Shown: piece after piece, positions 38,584-53,400 of the stretch
How the letters are laid out: every line of letters begins with the position of its first letter
Numbering within the stretch: position 1 is the first letter of the stretch
Source: Atrina japonica
Taxonomy: Eukaryota; Mollusca; Bivalvia; Pterioida; Pinnidae
Direction of reading: 5' to 3'
Length of the DNA stretch: 64,000 bases
Assembly (NCBI GenBank): GCA_030159075.1
Contig: BROG01000296.1
Coordinates: forward strand, 248,001 to 312,000
The notes under the pieces: model-generated
Database searches by the model: none
Told to the model about the DNA's origin: nothing
The model's input: the letters and a program-made list of their open reading frames with translations, nothing else
Made by a program: the position numbers and the translations under genes

Positions 38584-38663
38584 ACAGTCGAACAAAGATA
38601 CATGTACCAATTATTTATATATTTATCCATTAATTAAAAACTATTACTTGCAGTACCCTTAGA

Positions 38664-41600
38664 ATGGTGAAAAGAAAAGGAAAACCGCAAAGGGCAACAG
38701 AGGAAAAGCGACAATGTATGACATGGAATATGTTGGAAGGCCCAATGCCTGGGCCTTCTGGTCAGGGATCTTTATCAGTCTTGCCAGACAATGACCCAAG
38801 TCTGTTGCATGAAATTCAGGAAGCCGAAACAAATAACGAAATTAGAATTCAAGGTAGCTCTAGAAAAAAGAACAGTGACATTGATGTCAAAGAAAATCAG
38901 GAATTTTCTAACGATGACTTAGGGGAAATGTTCAATCTGTTCCTAGAGGATTGTGCATTTTATGTTTCATTGCATAACAAATCATATATCAATGATGGTC
39001 AACTTGCCTTTGAGGTGGGGACGTTTGGCCTTCGTTTGGTACCCAGATCCTTCACACCAATACTACCAGAAGCCTTGCCACAGTGTAAAGAGTGCTGGCT
39101 CTACGTTAGTAACAGTCATGAAAGTATGCTGTATTTTGAACTTAACGAAAACGAGGAAAACATACCAAGGGAGGCAATCCAGAAGAAAAGAGTATTATTC
39201 TGGTGTGTGCAGTTTGATGTTCCCATTCAGGTACTTGATATTCTTTATTCATGTATAACAAATTTATTATATATTATGTCAGGGTATGCAAACAGTGAAA
39301 CAAACAAAAAACCAGTCAATACTAGTGTTGATTGAACCAGTTCTAGTCGTCAGTTCTGGTTCAAACCGGTTAATATTGTTTTTTACTGGTCAATTGAAAT
39401 TTGATAGGTCATTATGTATGTTTTGTAATTCTTAACATACATTGTACATGTACAATGTCACATTCCAGGAAAGTTATTGAGTCATGCATTTGTTTTTATC
39501 AACTGATCATCCCCTGAAGTCACATTTGGACCTGTCCATATCAAAGAAAGGTTAAGTCCACTGTCAGAATTCAGGGTTGTATGATGTAGGATAAAATTTC
39601 TATAACAATTTGACATGCAATATCAACTATTACTTGTTCACTATGGAATTATGACGGTAGACCATATAAAGTCATGAAATAGAATAACTGTAAATTTTGT
39701 ACTTTTTTTTTTCCGCAGGTGCTACAATCACTACGTGATTCAAAATGTTTCCAGTGCATCATGGGATTTTATGACAACAAGGAAAAATGTTTGCAAATTA
39801 TTTTACATGGAACTGAAACAACAATCACGACCCCAGCATTTCCAAGTGAACCATGCACACACAAAAGACAAAATTCTGTCATTCAGAGTGTTGTCGGCCA
39901 TTTTTTCAGCTTCTCCTTACCATGTGAGTATTTGGCTGATGGGACATTTGAGTGCAGAGTGCAAAGTTATTTTTTAGTAAGTGAACATTTGATCGAGACC
40001 GAAGTATAGTGAAACATTTGAGCCTTGGCAAATTGGGTGCTTGAGCGCAGGTCAGATTGTCACTTTGAATACATATACGATATATCTGATTATTGAAACA
40101 CCTGAATACTGACTTTATACTCTTGACATAACGCATATTCAAGAAAGTTACAAATGATCCATGGGGCCTCCGTTGATGAGTGGTTAGAGCCTCCAGTTTT
40201 TTTACCATGTGGTCTCTCACCTCATGTCAGCACAGGTTCAAGCCCCGCTGAAACCTAAGCTGATATTGTGAGAAAGTTTGCCAGTTTACTTGCGGAAAGC
40301 CGGTGGTCTCCTTAGCTACCATGTACCCTGTAACCAGGTTCTTTCCTCCACTATTAAAACTGGCTGCCACCATACAAGCTATGTAACCAATTTTTTGGAG
40401 TGTGACATAAAAGACCAGTCAAATTTAGAATGCAAGGTGACTGAGATATACACCTTTTCTAATTCTCTGTGTAATCCAACAAGTTAAACTGAAGTTATTG
40501 ATTTGAAAAAAAAAAGTTTTAGAACATGTTTAATTATTATAATTACCTGCCACCTTATTTGTTAAAGTATAAAACAGCGCCACCATATAACTGATAAATT
40601 GTTGAATGTGTTGTAAAAGACAATTCAAAAAAAAAAAAAAATCTTTATTATTTTTACATGCAGCTTACTGTCCTAAAAACTACACCAAAAAGCACAATAT
40701 TGAGAGGTTGTACGAGAACGTAAAATCTTGTCATGACAATAGACAGATCGACCATGGAGTAAACGTACAACATCCTGCTTTGAGACCTTTACTACGACCT
40801 TATCAGAGAAGGGGAGTTAACTGGATGCTGGAAAGGGAACAATTTAAATCTTCAGATAAAGGTATAAAGCAAGACATTAGTTATCATGTCCACTCTATGT
40901 CAGTTCAGTTTGTAACTTGTTTGTTATGTGCTGTAGAACCTGTCTTTAGAGACCACCCGAATCTGCCAAATAAATGTGGTCTCAAAAGATAGGTGGTCTC
41001 TTAAAAAAGAGGTTTTATTTACAGAATTATTTAATTAGATTGCTTTCAAGAGATGGTCTCAAAAGACAGATGGTCTTTCATGACAGTGGTCTTTGAAGAC
41101 AGGTTTCACTGTATTTCATATATAAGGGTTGTAGATGACCCCTATTGATCACATCAGACAAAAAATCACTTTTTTTCTGTGTGGCTAACTACAAATGTAT
41201 ATATAGTGAATCTTGTATATAAAGCCCCCCTCCCTAGGGACACAACAAAACCGGTCTTTATAGGGAGATGCTTTTTATGTAGAGGTTGATTTGTACACAA
41301 TTGCTACTATTGGGACAGCAAAAAACAGTCTTTGTGGCCAGGTGGTCTTTATACACAGGTGGTAAGTAAAGCTGGTTTTACTTTATTCTTATGATTAAAA
41401 TCATCAGTAATTACTAGATATAAACCTTGGTATTTTGACCCCCAAAATAATAGCATGATTTCACAGTAATGTCCGTTTGTTTGATTGTTGTTTTTCTGAT
41501 ATGGAGATGTCAACAGCTTTAGGTGAAGTGCCATAAATTTTGACATGTGCCATACATTTGAAGTATACCAGTCTAAATCACATAACCTTTGTGAAGTGTA

Positions 41601-44382
41601 CCAGTCTATATCACATCACACTAGTGAGGTGTACCAGTCTATAATACTTAACACTTGTGAAGTGTACCAGTCTATATCACATAACATTGGTGAACTGTGC
41701 CAGTCTATGTCACATCACACTAGTGAGGTATGCCAGTCTATATCACTTTACACTCATGAAGTGTACCAGTCTATGCCACACCAAACTTTTTTTTTTATCA
41801 CATCACACTTGTATAAGTTCACACACATATGTCATTGTAACGTGCTTTCTTTTACAGATCACAGTACTGATAAAGAGTTACACATGCTTTACAACACAAT
41901 ATTGACACCAGATGGCACTGTTTTATATTTTAACAAATATGGTGGCAGGTAATTATGATAATTAAATAAGTTCTAATATTGTATTTTATTTTTCTTGAAG
42001 TTAATAATATCAGGTAAGTTTTTTGGATGAGGATGTAAACCTCACAGTCACCTTGTAATTTGAGTTTTGAATTCTGTTGGTATTTTATGCCACACTCAAC
42101 AAGTCATATGGTGGTGGCCAGGTTTTTGTGGTAGAGGAGAGAATCTGGTTACAATGCACCTGGAAAGAGACCACCAGCCTTTCGCAAGTAAACTTTCTCA
42201 CAAAATCCAGCTGGTTGGAACCAACGCTGACTAGATGTGAGAGAATTCATGGTTCAAAGTGTGATTATCAAATCACTCAGTCACGAAGGCCCCTCTCAAC
42301 GTCTTACATGTTTTGAGATATATTTGTTGTTAGAGGTTGACAATGGTATCAGTGGTCATCAGTCATCAGGGGCCCATTTTACATAAGGTCCCAAATCTTA
42401 GACTTGGTCTTCGGACAACACTTATGACTTGCGACCATTTTTACAAAGAACTAGGACTTGTGACTTGGGTCCAAATCAGACTGTCATTATGACAGTGCAG
42501 AGACCTTATGTTATTGTTGTAAGTGCTGTAATTTATCTTTGTAGAGAAACAATCAATATTTTATTTGAAAATGTGCAAACACCACTTAAGAAAATGCTCC
42601 TAATTTTTGTCTGAAACATCAGTTAACCCATTTACCCCTAAAGACACATTTAGATTGGCCTAAGTCATTGATTTACAGAAGAGTCCATTGTTTTTCAGGG
42701 GTTGATGTGTTAACTGAAGACTTATGAATTAGTACTTGTGACTTTTTGATAAAATGGGCCCCAGAATTTTCACTCAACCTCCATGGCATCGATAGTCTTA
42801 CAAACTACTTGTCTAAATGGAAAATGTCACTTGTCCGAATAATTCAATGTATTATGCATATACATAGTTACTGTTTTATTGCAGATTAAAAAAATTTTGG
42901 AACAAGCACACCTGATTCAAGTAGACACAGAGAATGAGTGATTTTAAAAAACTTCAATTTGATCATTTTTAATAGAATTTTTGGCTAGACTGCAAATGTC
43001 TGTCTGCCCATCTGTCTGTCTGTCTGTCTCCATCAACAGTGTGGTTTAGCTGTTGTGTTTAGCTGTCCTGTTAGAGTATCACGTCTTAACTTCATATGAT
43101 GGTAAAAACATGTTGACATTAATTGACTTGTGACCTGCATTTTGACCTTTACTTTTACCTTCGACCTTAGAATTCAAATTCCATATTACATGATGGTTTT
43201 GAAATAAAAGCAGTGTCTTGTTCTTTCTTGAAGTCTACATCAAAGTATTTTAGTGATAATTTAATTTTTTTTTTTATGCATTCAGACATGACTGATGTAT
43301 CTGATCATGGTTAAAGTCGCCCCAAGGTTATATTTGTAAAATAAAGTTAATGAGGAAATAAAAAAATGCCATTTTTAGAAAGGATGCATGTTTCCATTTG
43401 TTAGCGAAGAGGGAATATTTCTTAAAGGGAAATAGATCAGATTATCAGATAAATTTTGACCATAATACAAACTAAAATTCCTCATACAAATTAACTCGTG
43501 TTAAAAAATAATGCCCATAAATGCCATAATGGTAATACATGTACATTAAATTTTTGTGAAGTATTCTTAAAAAGTTGTATAGAACTACATTGTATAAAGC
43601 ATTATGATGGTACATTGTAATTTATTTCTTTTTATTTACTTGTGTGATGTAGCTTAACGAGAACACATCAGAACACATTGAAACCTCCACCAGGTGGCAT
43701 TCTTGCTGATGAAATGGGTCTGGGTAAGACGGTGGAAGTTTTAGCCTGTATGTTGTTACACAAAAGAATGGACATGAAGTTGCCTGCTAAGAAACCTGTC
43801 CTTAAAGATGAAGACGTGAGTATGACAAAGGGTGCTTAAAACACATTAATATGAATATCGTAAAAGTAAAACACAGAATTATGAAAATTGTACCACTTGC
43901 GGTGTTGTAGTGGTAGAGTGTTCGACTCGCAAGCGGAAGGTCCCGGGTGTGATTCCCTGACCGAGTTTTACCAAAGATGGTAGTGACTTTTCATTCGCCA
44001 AGAGCTCGGCATACGGAGTGAAAAACACAGGCTTTCGGATGAGACTTAAAACCTAGGTCCCATGTCAGAAAAAGGTGTGGCACGTTAAAAAACACTCACT
44101 GCATTGGCATCGGTCTTTAGCAGAGGCAAATATTTGTGGCACTTCACCTAAAGCTGGTGACATCTCCATATAAGTGAAAAATTCTTGGTGGAATGTAAAA
44201 CAGTAATCAAACAAAACAATGAAAATCGAAAACATGTAATGGGAATATCACAAAAGTTTAAAGTGATGTCTGAGAATGTCAGGAGGGCCTTTACGGTCAA
44301 GCTTTTTTAAATCACAAATGTCTCTCACCTGTAGTCAGTGATGGTTCACACTCTGTCTGAGTCTGGTATAATTATGTGAGGA

Positions 44383-44417
<35 letters not shown>

Positions 44418-47400
44418 TTGTATTTATATTTAAATCGCAAAGGGAGGTAATTCGAACATTGAATGTTAGAATTTCCAGTTCTCGTTTCCATGGAAGTTGG
44501 GGAAAATTGGCTTGTCCATTGTTGGGTGTTTACACAACAATTTTCACAACTTTTGAAGTTAATCACAATTAGTTTGAGATGTGTAAACCTCTACTTTTTG
44601 TGTAATTGGTCTGTTCATAATGGATTTCAGATATATTTTAGATAGAAGTAATTTGAATCCCATGGCAATTTTGCCAAAATAACAACCCATTTCAGTACTT
44701 TCAGTACTTTGATTATTTATACACGAATAAAAAGATAAACATTAAAACTACAGTAAAACCTGCTTTAGTGACCACCTATGCATAAAGACCACCTGGTCAC
44801 AAAGACTGTTTCGTGTCCCTAGGGAGGTTGTTATATACAAGTTTCACTGTAACTTATTCCCTGGAATTCACTGTAAAAGGGTGCATTACTTTGGGGGAGG
44901 GATTATTTCCCGGGGATGGGGCTTACTATGACAGCCTATCAGTGTATTTTTAACTTGAGTGTCGCCAAAATGCTGTACAACTAGACAAATTTATCATAAA
45001 GGCATTTCTCAGGCTCGCTAAGACGAATGAAGAAGGACTACAGGATTTTATAGACTCTCACAGTGGCAAAAACAGCATAAATATGTCGTCTTCTGTATTC
45101 GTATTGGTTTGTTTTGATACAATGTACATGTGATGCTGATAAATCATGAAATTACATACTTTTTTTTATAAACTTCAAATCAAGGTACTTCCATGATGTC
45201 ATCATGACTTCATTTGTGTTCTTAATCATTCACAAACTTTTTGGGCATGCACATCTGCTGGAATGCCCTGTTTGTTTTGACAATGGGAAAAATATTAGAA
45301 TCTTACATAAAAAGTGGTTTGCCATTCTCATTGGAGAAAATTTTAGCAGTTTTTGTGAATCGTAATGGTTTTAATCTTTTTTGTACATTCTCAGGAAATG
45401 TTCATGTCAGATGAGAGTTCCCCTGGTTCAGAGTCAACAAGAAACTCATTTTCCGACCTGGAAATTCTTAATGGAAGAGAAGATAATCTTGATATTGATT
45501 CAAAATCTGGAATAACGGATCTGGCAGGAATCAGTGATTGTAATATGATTCAGTCGGATAAAAAATCTACCTCAGAAACTGAAGATTCAGGGAAATTAAT
45601 TGTTACAAAAGATAGCGAATTTTCAAAAGTGAGTGAAAGTTCATCCATTGAAACAGACGCCGTAAAAAATAAATCATTTGATGTGTCAGAACAAAGAGAT
45701 GCAAAAGAATCCACTCATACAGTAAATGAATCACATGATGTATCAGAACAAGGAGATGAATCCATTGAAACAGTAAATGAATCACATGAAGTGTCAGAAC
45801 AAGGAGATGAATCCATTGAAACAGTAAATGAATCATATGAATCATTTCCAGTGAATTCTGATTCTCACCAGTCTTTGTGTAATGCGGAAGAAAAGAGCAC
45901 TGGGCAAGACACTCCTGTCGAGAAAAGAAACAATGAGAATAGAAGAAGGTCAAATAAACAAAGACGAAAAAAAACTTGCTTCTCAAAAAGAAGTCGTCGG
46001 AAACAATCTCTTACAAAAAATCCAGAATTAACTTCTACCTCAGAAAAATCAGAAAATACAGGGCAACGTAAAACACAATCAAAAGTAACAAGATTCGTAG
46101 AATTTGTGGCTGAAGAGTCCTTTCAACCTAAAAATATATTTTGTGTTGAAGACGCTGTCGCACCAAAGAAGTTTTTTGAATGTATATGTGGTAGTGACGG
46201 CAAAAAAATGAGAGTCAGAGGAAAGAGAGTGAAACATAAGGTGCAGTGTGCCAAATGTGGACTTTGGCAGCATGCAGAATGTGTGAACTATGACCTGAAC
46301 GACCCATATAGAGGAGAATTTATGTGTCCGCATTGTCATGTGTCTTCTGTAAGTATTAAACTGATTTTTGAACTGTATATGATTCACACCCTATCACATA
46401 AAGTATACATGAATTAACACACCTACAGTCATGGACATAGCGCAAATTAAAGTACAGTAAAACCTTGTTAAACTGCCACCATTTGTTTAGCCAGAATTTG
46501 GCATTGTAGAAATGATAGAGGGGGTTTGGTGGTAGGAAAATTTAAATAAAATTATAGGGAGATTTTTAAAAGTGAACTTTCAAAAATTGTGGAATTCAAC
46601 GAGGTGGCAAATGAAACGGAGGGGGCTTGGGGGTGGGGGCAGTTGATTGATATTCCTGCCATCCATGTAAGAACATCCAATGTTAGCTTTCCCACTGTTC
46701 AAACTCAATTTGTTTTCATATTATAACAATTTTTTTAAACCCCAAATTTTTAAAAACATTTTATTTGTATACATTGTAAAACATTTTTTTTGCAGTATTT
46801 TTTATATGGTCAATTTTAGCATGTCATGTTCAATATACAGACTGTTGTAAGAGATATTTAATCACTAGTAACTAAATGTTTTTTCAATCATATTTGGTTG
46901 CAGACCCCGATAAGCTCTGGTGCGACTTTGATTATATCACCTTCTTCCATCTGTCACCAGTGGGTGGACGAAATCTTAAAGCATGTCAAGGAAGAGTCAC
47001 TTAAAGTGTTTGTAAGTAGCATGATTTTATTGTTATCAGAGTTTCGGAGATAATGTTTGTTTGTTTGTTTTAGGTCACGGTCTATTGATGTGGGTCTTCT
47101 GGGTGTGTGTGTTTAGTTTAAACCTTTTAAATAAAGTTCAATATTAATCCTTTCTTTTTTATGGGTATTCAAAATCTTTAGGGTGAGGTATTAAAAGACC
47201 TCTTGTATTCCCAGCAAACCAAGATTAAGTGGTTTGTGATTATCAGCGAGATTTACAGTAGCTTGGAATGTGAACAATAAGACTAACATTTTCCACACTT
47301 TTTTGGGAAAGGGACCTAGGCCTTTTTAATTGGGAATTTTAACATTTTATTGAAATTGGGAAATCCAGAAATACATGAACTTAAAAAATATTTGAATTCA

Positions 47401-50400
47401 TTTGACTTCAGTTGGGAAATTTCAACTGCAGTTTGGGAAAAAATGCATTTGACTTTGTATTGGGAATGGGGCCTTAATTCAACCCCATATGATGAGTGGA
47501 AAATCCCTAAATTAATAAAAGTTTTTTTGTTACGACATCTGTTATATTTGATGATTCCTCAGATACTGTTCCTACACAACAACATTTAAAAAGAAATATT
47601 GACCAAGAAACACTGTCCAGAATTGCAAAGATCTACAAAAAGTTAACAGGGCCTAAATTCTCAGGTCGACTCTTATGCCAGTTATTTCCCCTTTTAAGTG
47701 GATTTCTCATGTTTTGCACAGTTTTTTTCCTATTATCTTGAAAAGTATAATAGATAGAGAGAAAGTGAAAGAAGCAAAAATGTTCAGCACTCAAAGATCT
47801 ACAAAATAGTCAAGGGGCTGATATTATCAAGTTGACCCTTATGGGAGTTATTTCCCCTTTTCAGTGGATTTTTCATGTTTTGGGTTGGTTTTTTTTTTAT
47901 ATTGTCCTAAAAAATATGATAGATAGAGAAAAAGTGAAAGAAGCAAAAATGATTTGCATGCAAAGATCTACAAAAAAGTATAAGGGCAGAAACTGTCAGG
48001 TCGACGCTTATGGGAGTTATCTCCCCTTTAAATGAATTTTTCATGTTTTTGCCCATTATCTTGAAAAGTATAATAGATAGAGAGAAAGTGAAAGAAGCAG
48101 AAGTATTCTGCATGCAAAGATGTACAAAGTTGTCAATAAGGTGTAAATTGTCAGGTCAACATTTATGTTTTGCTCAGGTGACCATGAGGCCTACTGGGCC
48201 TCTTGTTGCTTATTGTTGTTGTTTATTTATTTATCTTTTTATTATTGACATATCCAGGTATATACAGGTGTCAGTAAACTGGGCTTCATACAACCAATGA
48301 CCTTGGCTCAGCAGGACATCGTAATAACTACGTACGAGACACTGCGGAGCGAGATCAACTATGTGGATCTGCCTCACAGTAACAGTAAGTTCCAAAGCTC
48401 GTTAAGTCCAAATATGGCCAACATTCAGCAGTGCAGTTGAACCTGTCTGCAAAGACCATACTCATGAAAGATCATCTGTCTTGTGAGACCACGTATGAAA
48501 TCACTGGATTAAATAATCGTTCTTAGAAAATCTCTTTGAGATACCACCTGTCTTGAGAGATCACATTTCAGTGGTTGACAGGGTGGCCTATTAATACAGG
48601 TTCCAGTGTATTTGCTAAGATAATGGGACTTTAAAATCATGAATACTTAGATTACCAGGGATATCAATCTTCTAACAAAACTCACAGTCTTATTGCAAAA
48701 TCTCTTTATATAAAAAAAGTAATCATTCACATGGTTTACAATCAGTAATTTTAAATTGAGAATTATGACATTTTTGATGTACTCAATATTTTGAGTTTCT
48801 TGCAGGTGAGTCAGGTAGAAAATTCCGTCATCCAAAAAGATTTATGGCCATTCCGAGTCCGATAACAGCAGTAGAATGGTGGAGGGTAAGTTGTTATATC
48901 AATCAAAACTATAAATCCGGATATTTTCACAGGACTTTATTTTCGCAATACGGAAGTCGTAAATTTATATGCAAGATGATATTTTTTGGCGATTTATAAT
49001 GCCTATTTCGTCATACTTCATAATTCATGATGTGATAATTTTATTATCGCGAATGAGAGCTCTTGTGAAATTATGTGTAAATATTATTCTTGCAAATAAA
49101 ACCGGATTTACAGTGTTTACATCGTACAGATGAAATATGCAGAACTTTATTCAGTAACTTACTTGATTTGTCAGCTTTAAAACCAATGCTCATCATAGGC
49201 AAAGTGGTTAGACTTCAACACTTTCACCCCAGTGTATCTTAATGGTATCATCTTTTTTAATGTGTTAGACCAGTCTATTAAGGTCTGTGGGGTTGAAAGG
49301 GTTTAACAAAGGTCCCTTGTCATGGCAGGCATGGCTTCTTAAAGGTCCCTCTCTTGAACCTTAAATTTTCAAAATCCTTTAAAGTTTCAAGGCTGATTTT
49401 TGTCACATTTTGTAACTGCTATTGACTGAGATACTTGAAGTAATCGATCTAATTACACTAATGTGCATGTTCTTTAAATATATAAAGAATATATAATAAT
49501 TATAAGAATATAAAATAATAAGTTTTACAGATTTAAAACAAATATTGTGGGTCAATTTTTTATAGTGAATGAATACAAATATCACTTCTGCATTTATTTG
49601 TACTCCAAGATCTCGCTTATAGGCCATGATGAATAATTTCTATAATTCAAATGTGAAATAAATCTGTGGGCATCTGTATACATGCAGCTTATATCTAAAT
49701 AACATGAAGTATTCACCATGTAAGCTGGTGGTTTTGGGTTTGATCGGGTGGGTGGGGGGGTTCATTTGTAACATTTTGTTTTTCAATTTTGTCAAAAAAC
49801 GTCAGTTTCCTCCCTCAGATTATAAACAGATTTGGTAAGTTGCTTCATTTCAGTTATATGTAGGATGGGTTTGATTTTGCCCAACATTCTTAATTTCTGT
49901 AATATCTGCGAGAGTTAAAATCATTGCAGAAGACTTAGCTATCTCAGGTATAATGTTTCTCAAACACAACTTGTTTTCATTCCCTTTTAGATATGTCTTG
50001 ATGAAGCACAGATGGTTGAATGTACAACAACAAAGGTAAAACTAGTGTATTGATATGTGTAATATGTTATAACCAGTTATAACAATCTGAATCAGAATAA
50101 CTGCTGAATCATGGTTTGTACATAATCTGAATATTAATAACATCTGAATCATGGCCTGTACAAAATCTGAATCAGTATAACTGATGAATCATGGCTTGTA
50201 CAGAATCTGAATCTTAATAACGTCTGAATCATGGTTGTACAGAAACTGAATCAGTATAACTGCTGAATCATGGCTTGTACAAAATCTGAATCATAATAAT
50301 GTCTGAATCGTGGTTTGTACAGAATCTGAATCAGTATAACTGCTGAATCATGTCTTGTACAGAATCTGAATCATAAAAATGTCTGAATCATGGTTTGTAC

Positions 50401-53400
50401 AGAATCTGAATCAGAATAACTTCTGAATCATGGCTTGTACAGAATCGGAATCAGAATAACTTCTGAATCATTGTTTGTACAGAATCTGATTTAGTACATG
50501 TATAATGCATGCAATATGAATCTGTCTGATTCTGTTAATGTTTAATGTTGAATGATTATGAATCTCTGTGATATGATACTGTCCATGTGCTGTGTAAGCA
50601 CTATGAATCCATATGAATTCAGTGCTCAGTACCCAAATCATGAATCATAAAATCTGGACAAATGTTTTGGTAATTACTTCGCGAGTTGACTAAATGTACA
50701 TCAACTTGAAAATGATAAGAATGATTCAGAAACCTATAATTTAACATAGGTTCATCTGAGTCTGAATCAGAATAACATCTGAATCATGGTTTGTACAGAA
50801 TCTGAATCAGTATAACTGATGAATCATGGCTTGTACAGAATCTGAATCATAATCATGTCTGAATCATGGTTTGTACAGAATCTGAATCAGAATAACTTCT
50901 AAATCATGGCTTGAACAGAATGGGAATCAGAATAACTTCTGAATCATGGCTTGAACAGAATGGGAATCAGAATAACTTCTGAATCATGGTTTGTACAGAA
51001 TCTGATTTAGTACATGTATAATGCATGCAATATGAATCTGTCTGATTCTGTTTATGTTTAATGTAGACTGATTATGAATCTCTGTGATATGATACTGTCC
51101 ATGTGCTATGTAAGCAGTATGAATCCATATGAATTCAGTACTCAGTACCCAAATCATGAATCATAAAATCCAGACAAATGTTTAGGTAATTACTTTGTGA
51201 GTTAACTAAATGTACATCAACTTGAAAATGATAAAAACGATTCAGAAACCTATAATTTGACATTTCCTAAATGGGGGTACATATTTGATACAAGTGGAAA
51301 TTTTAGCGAGATGCAAATTTTAGCGTTGTGTCCTCCTATAAATAAGGGTTTTGATTTTAGCCAGAAGTAATTTTATGATTAAAAAAGATAACTCTTACCT
51401 ATGATGAGGATGAGGATTTCTGCATACACGGTATTTCATATAAAGAAGTCACAAGGTATCTCAGAGTACAGTAGCTTTAGCTCTTTTTCAACCCCCCAAC
51501 CCATGCATCCTTATTGGGGACATGAATTTCAAAGCTTTGTAATGGATCACATTGTTTTTCAGTTAATAGAAATTCTGTGAAAGAAATTTTAATTTTCTGG
51601 TGGTAGAACTTAAGTCATATGTCATCTAGATTGATATTCAATTTAAAGCTCAGGCTTCAAGAAATGTAGAATATAATATCAATGTTTTCTCCCATGGTTC
51701 ATAGATTTTTTGTTTATTTTTTATCATGTTTACGGGGAATGATTTCCTTGTCAGCCCCTATGGTATTGACAAACTACACGCGTTATGACGTCACGATACA
51801 ATTTGTGACGTAGAACGTCTGTGGCTCCTAGAATACAGTACATAGTTATTTACATTACGCGTAGATCTACACACATGTATTTATGATATGGGAGAAAGAT
51901 AATCAACCCCTACCGTGGGAGTATGAAAAAGGAATCTCAATCCTTGGGATAAAATTCTTTATTGACAATCTGAGGCTTGCTGAGGGTTTGGCATTCAAGA
52001 ATCTTACCCTCATATTGACATTCCTTTGTCATAATCTCAAGGTAGGGGTAGATTCTATTGATCATAAGGAAGTCATTGTTGTATCTATTACAATAATTTC
52101 ATGTGTCCTTTCTATATATATAATAAATTTCAGACAGCAGAGATGGCGCTGCGCTTAAAAGCTATCAACAAGTGGTGCGTCACAGGAACGCCCATACAGA
52201 AAAGTATTGAAGGTATGTTATTAAACTTCCCTTCAATAGGCTTTACCCTGTCAGCCCTTCATATATAATAGACTGGTCCAGCCCTTCATATATAGTATGC
52301 TGGTCTACTTCATATCAATAGGCCTCACCCTGTCACAAATTTTTATGTCTATCTTTCAGTTTAGCTTTCAATTTTGGTTTTTATTCTGTTTCAGATACAG
52401 TACTTTGTATTTCGGCTGGACTTTTTCATGTTTTTGCATTTCACCCGAAAACACAGTATATTTAGATACAGTTGTGATTTGAAGGTCATCCATTAAGTCC
52501 AGAAATAAAACATTGGTCTTACTATTTCTCCTCTTGCTATTACAGTGGAACCTGTCTAGCGAAACCAATCTGCCACTCAAATGTCGTCTCTCAAGACTGG
52601 TTTCACTGTATCATTCTTTCTATGAATCGGAATGCCTGTCATGGGTTCAAGTAAAATTCAGTACCATAGGTATTGATAAGATTGAAGAGTTTTCTCCCTT
52701 TATGCCATATTTCAGTTCGCAGTATCATCCCCTCGCAAACAAAGTTTGAAGGGGATATAGGATTAGGCTCGTACATATGTACGTACGTATTTTTACACTT
52801 TTCTTGTCAGCCCTATAACAATTTTATTTGATACAAAGGATTACTATGGTAATATCTTGGACGAGTTCGCATTTCGTAACCAGCACTCCCTTATTTAAAG
52901 AGTTATTGTCCTTTGATTATTTCATTGAAATATTATTGTCAGCGCTCTACAAGTATTATACAATATTTCCATTGCGAGGGGATTAGTATCACTTGTGATG
53001 CCTTGTTTTATTTCAGATTTGTATGGATTATTATTGTTTCTGGGTGTTGATCCCTTTTGGGTTCAAGTTTGGTGGAAAAAGCTTGTGTATGAGCCATTCT
53101 GCTATGGTATAGAGAAACCCATGTTTGACCTTGTTTCTTCACTGTTGTGGAGAACAGCTAAGAAGGATGTCTTAGACCAAGTAAGTATTTATCTACTCAA
53201 CTTGCTTATTTTCTTTGTTTACTTTTTATCTGTGTGGGGTTATTTAGATAACATGAAGGATTTCCTTTGATCAATACAGGGTGACATTTTATAATGGGAA
53301 ATGATGATTATTACAATGTACCCTACATTAACTCATTCGCCCCTAAAGACACATTTGGACTGGTCTAAGTAATTGATTTACAGAAGAGCCCATTGTTTTA

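Noticed and set aside
45603..45986. 127-codon minus-strand ORF
   Set aside because: Antisense shadow of the repetitive SHPRH exon 6.
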